DNA of 64,000 nucleotides from the NCBI GenBank assembly GCA_950097015.1, contig CATNEN010000003.1, forward strand, positions 1,798,001 to 1,862,000, read 5' to 3'. Source of the stretch: Macrostomum hystrix (taxonomy: Eukaryota; Platyhelminthes; Macrostomidae). How positions within the stretch are numbered: position 1 is the stretch's first letter; each line of letters starts with the position of its first letter. Below, in pieces: positions 62,403 to 64,000 of the stretch. A program made the translations under genes and the position numbers. The notes under the pieces are model-generated. The model did no database searches, was not told the origin of the DNA, and saw only the letters and a program-made list of their open reading frames with translations.

Positions 62403-63517
62403 GCCAGCCGTTGCAGTGCTGGGTGCCAGCTCATTTCACCAGCGCCATGGAGCAGTACGCTGAGAACTACTGCTGGATACAGAACACCTATTACCTGCCC
62501 CTGAAAGAAAGCATTCCGGAGAAGCACAGCCACAGACAGGAGAGAAAGATTGGCTACTACCAATGGGTGCCATTCATGCTAGTCTGCCAGGCGCTGCTAT
62601 TTTACCTGCCCAATATTGTCTGGCGCCTATTGAACTGGGAGAGCGGCATCAACTTTCGTGCCATCAACCGCATGACCTGCGACGCTCAGAATGTGAATCC
62701 GGAGAACCGCGGCAAAACAATTCGCTGCATTTCGCGCCACATCGAGGACGCGTTGAAGTATCAGAAGCGACAGCGTCGCGATTGTGTTGGACAACTCAAA
62801 CTGTTGGCTAGCAAGTACCTGCTGTGCTCTAGACGTCACGGTGTCTACCTGAGCTCCGTGTACCTCCTGATTAAGCTGATGTACATTGGCAATTGCATCA
62901 GTCAGTTTTACCTGCTTAACGCTTTCCTAGGAAGTCCGTATAATTTTTTTGGCTGGCAGCTCCTAGTCAACATGATCTCGGGCGTTACCTGGGAAGAATC
63001 TGGCCAATTCCCGCGAGTGACCATGTGCGACTTTGAAATTCGCGTCCTTGGCAACCTTCACAGGCACACCGTGCAGTGCGTCCTAGTGATCAACCTGTTC
63101 AATGAGAAAATATTTGTGTTCCTTTGGTTCTGGCTCTTGCTTGTTGCCATAGCAACGGTGCTATCATTACTGACGTGGCTGTTTAGGCATGCTCTGCCAC
63201 CAACCAGGCGAGACTTTGTGCTCACCAGCCTGCGAATGGCCGAGCCAAGCCTGCGCAACCAGCGCCGAGACATGGCTCAGGAACGCCAGCTGAATAACTT
63301 TGTCAGCGAGAATCTGCGCTCCGACGGCGTCTTCGTGCTGCGAATGCTAGCGATCAACGCTGGCGACATCATCGCTGCTGAAGTAGCCAGGGAGCTGTGG
63401 CTGTCTTACAAAGCGGCGGACGATTTCACGGTGCGGACGAAGCAGGCAAATGCGGGCAACGTGAATGGCATCGATCAGCACTTAGTGATCTTGTCCGAAG
63501 ACTCGAACGTGGTCTGA
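62403..63517 (+). CDS. Innexin, exon 2
   Basis: After AATGCCTACAG. Extracellular loop 1 has the two conserved Cys (PLQCWVPAHF and ENYCWIQNTYYLP), then the innexin signature YYQWVPFMLV in helix 2, helix 3 (GVYLSSVYLLIKLMYIGN), loop 2 with two Cys (VTMCDFEIR, HTVQCVLVIN) and helix 4 (FLWFWLLLVAIATVLSLLT). The cytoplasmic tail ends LSEDSNVV*, whose VV end is PDZ-ligand-like. All four loop cysteines are present, so the channel should fold. Hemichannel partners unknown. Confidence 0.97.
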
Positions 63518-63597
63518 GGACTAATGAGGCGATTGGAATCAGTGTACAGACAGTATAACACAGACAAGTGGTTTGTGATTCGTGCATGGGGTGAGAA

Positions 63598-63860
63598 AGG
63601 GTTAGCGCCAAAGCGGTTAACGCGTTTACCTTTAGCACCAAGGTCCCTGAGCTCGATTTGCTCAGCGAGGCCACATTCATTTGGGCCGCAGCCGCGGAGA
63701 GAAGACTTGGGGGCTTGTCGTGTAACTAACGCCCTTGAGGGCCAACCTCCAAGGCATCGCATCGTATCTACGTTCGTGTGTGCTCAGGAGTCAGCGAAAT
63801 GGGCAGAATTGCCTCCTCGCTGGCTGTGGGTCTAGTGTCACCAAATGATGTACCATATTG
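63598..63860 (+). mobile_element. SINE family A downstream of innexin
   Basis: Head with AAGCGGTTAACGCGTTTACC and GAGCTCGATTTGCTCAG; body ends CACCAAATGATGTACCATAT. Starts 80 bp behind the innexin stop and may lie in its 3' UTR. Confidence 0.82.
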
Positions 63861-64000
63861 CCCGAAGCCCTCCTGCAATTATTATAATTTTTATGGGGTC
63901 ATAAAAGGGAAAATAATAGTGATTGCTTGATATATTATATGAATTCAACGAAAGTTTAAAATGCACTCAAAACTTTGTCTCTCGGTCGAACTCAAAAACT

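Overview
This is a window of an invertebrate animal nuclear genome. Spliced genes with GT-AG introns, an innexin, a trithorax/KMT2 methyltransferase gene, tRNA-derived SINEs, a mariner element, hAT-like MITEs and a complete Polinton/Maverick all point to a protostome-type animal. A free-living flatworm such as Macrostomum is my leading guess, but nothing in the sequence proves the species. Introns are unusually rich in minisatellites.

Region 1 (1-16635) is a full-length Polinton bounded by 181-bp terminal inverted repeats that differ at one visible position. The left arm reads rightward: PC4-like ssDNA-binding protein, integrase with chromodomain, minor capsid protein, a very basic protein, major capsid protein, adenain-type protease, packaging ATPase, two small Polinton proteins, a conserved Polinton protein whose last part is frame-disturbed, and a TATA-binding-protein-like protein. 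The right arm reads leftward: a Cys-rich protein and a protein-primed family-B DNA polymerase that appears to have upstream exon(s), one carrying a nine-copy heptapeptide array. A TBP-like gene together with a PC4-like gene and TATA boxes in both arms suggests an element-encoded transcription module.

Region 2 (16636-34510) is a large inverted duplication of a trithorax/KMT2-like gene. The plus copy (29019-33973, three exons, about 1366 codons) has an AT-hook, an NR-like zinc finger, three PHD fingers, an extended PHD, FYRN, FYRC, a WIN-like motif, SET and post-SET. The minus copy (22049-17126) is nearly identical over long exon blocks, but its 5' part and intron sequence are diverged, it carries a 5-bp deletion, and it loses most of the SET domain at a junction with Polinton-related subterminal repeats. 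Both introns in both copies are filled with minisatellites that look derived from the intron's own splice sites. The spacer (22.05-29.0 kb) is a transposon graveyard: four MITEs with perfect 8-bp target duplications, a third KMT2 fragment split by one MITE, a tyrosine-recombinase (Crypton-type) relic split by another, and a MULE-like fragment.

Region 3 (34.5-64 kb) holds ordinary host genes and repeats: a TRAF-type zinc-finger/coiled-coil ORF, a two-exon Gln/Pro-rich gene, a PGYGAPPQQ-repeat protein, a dead mariner, a three-exon flavin amine oxidase, a ten-exon SLC5-type sodium cotransporter, a universal-stress-protein gene, a small membrane-protein ORF and a two-exon innexin. Two tRNA-derived SINE families and several minisatellites are interspersed.
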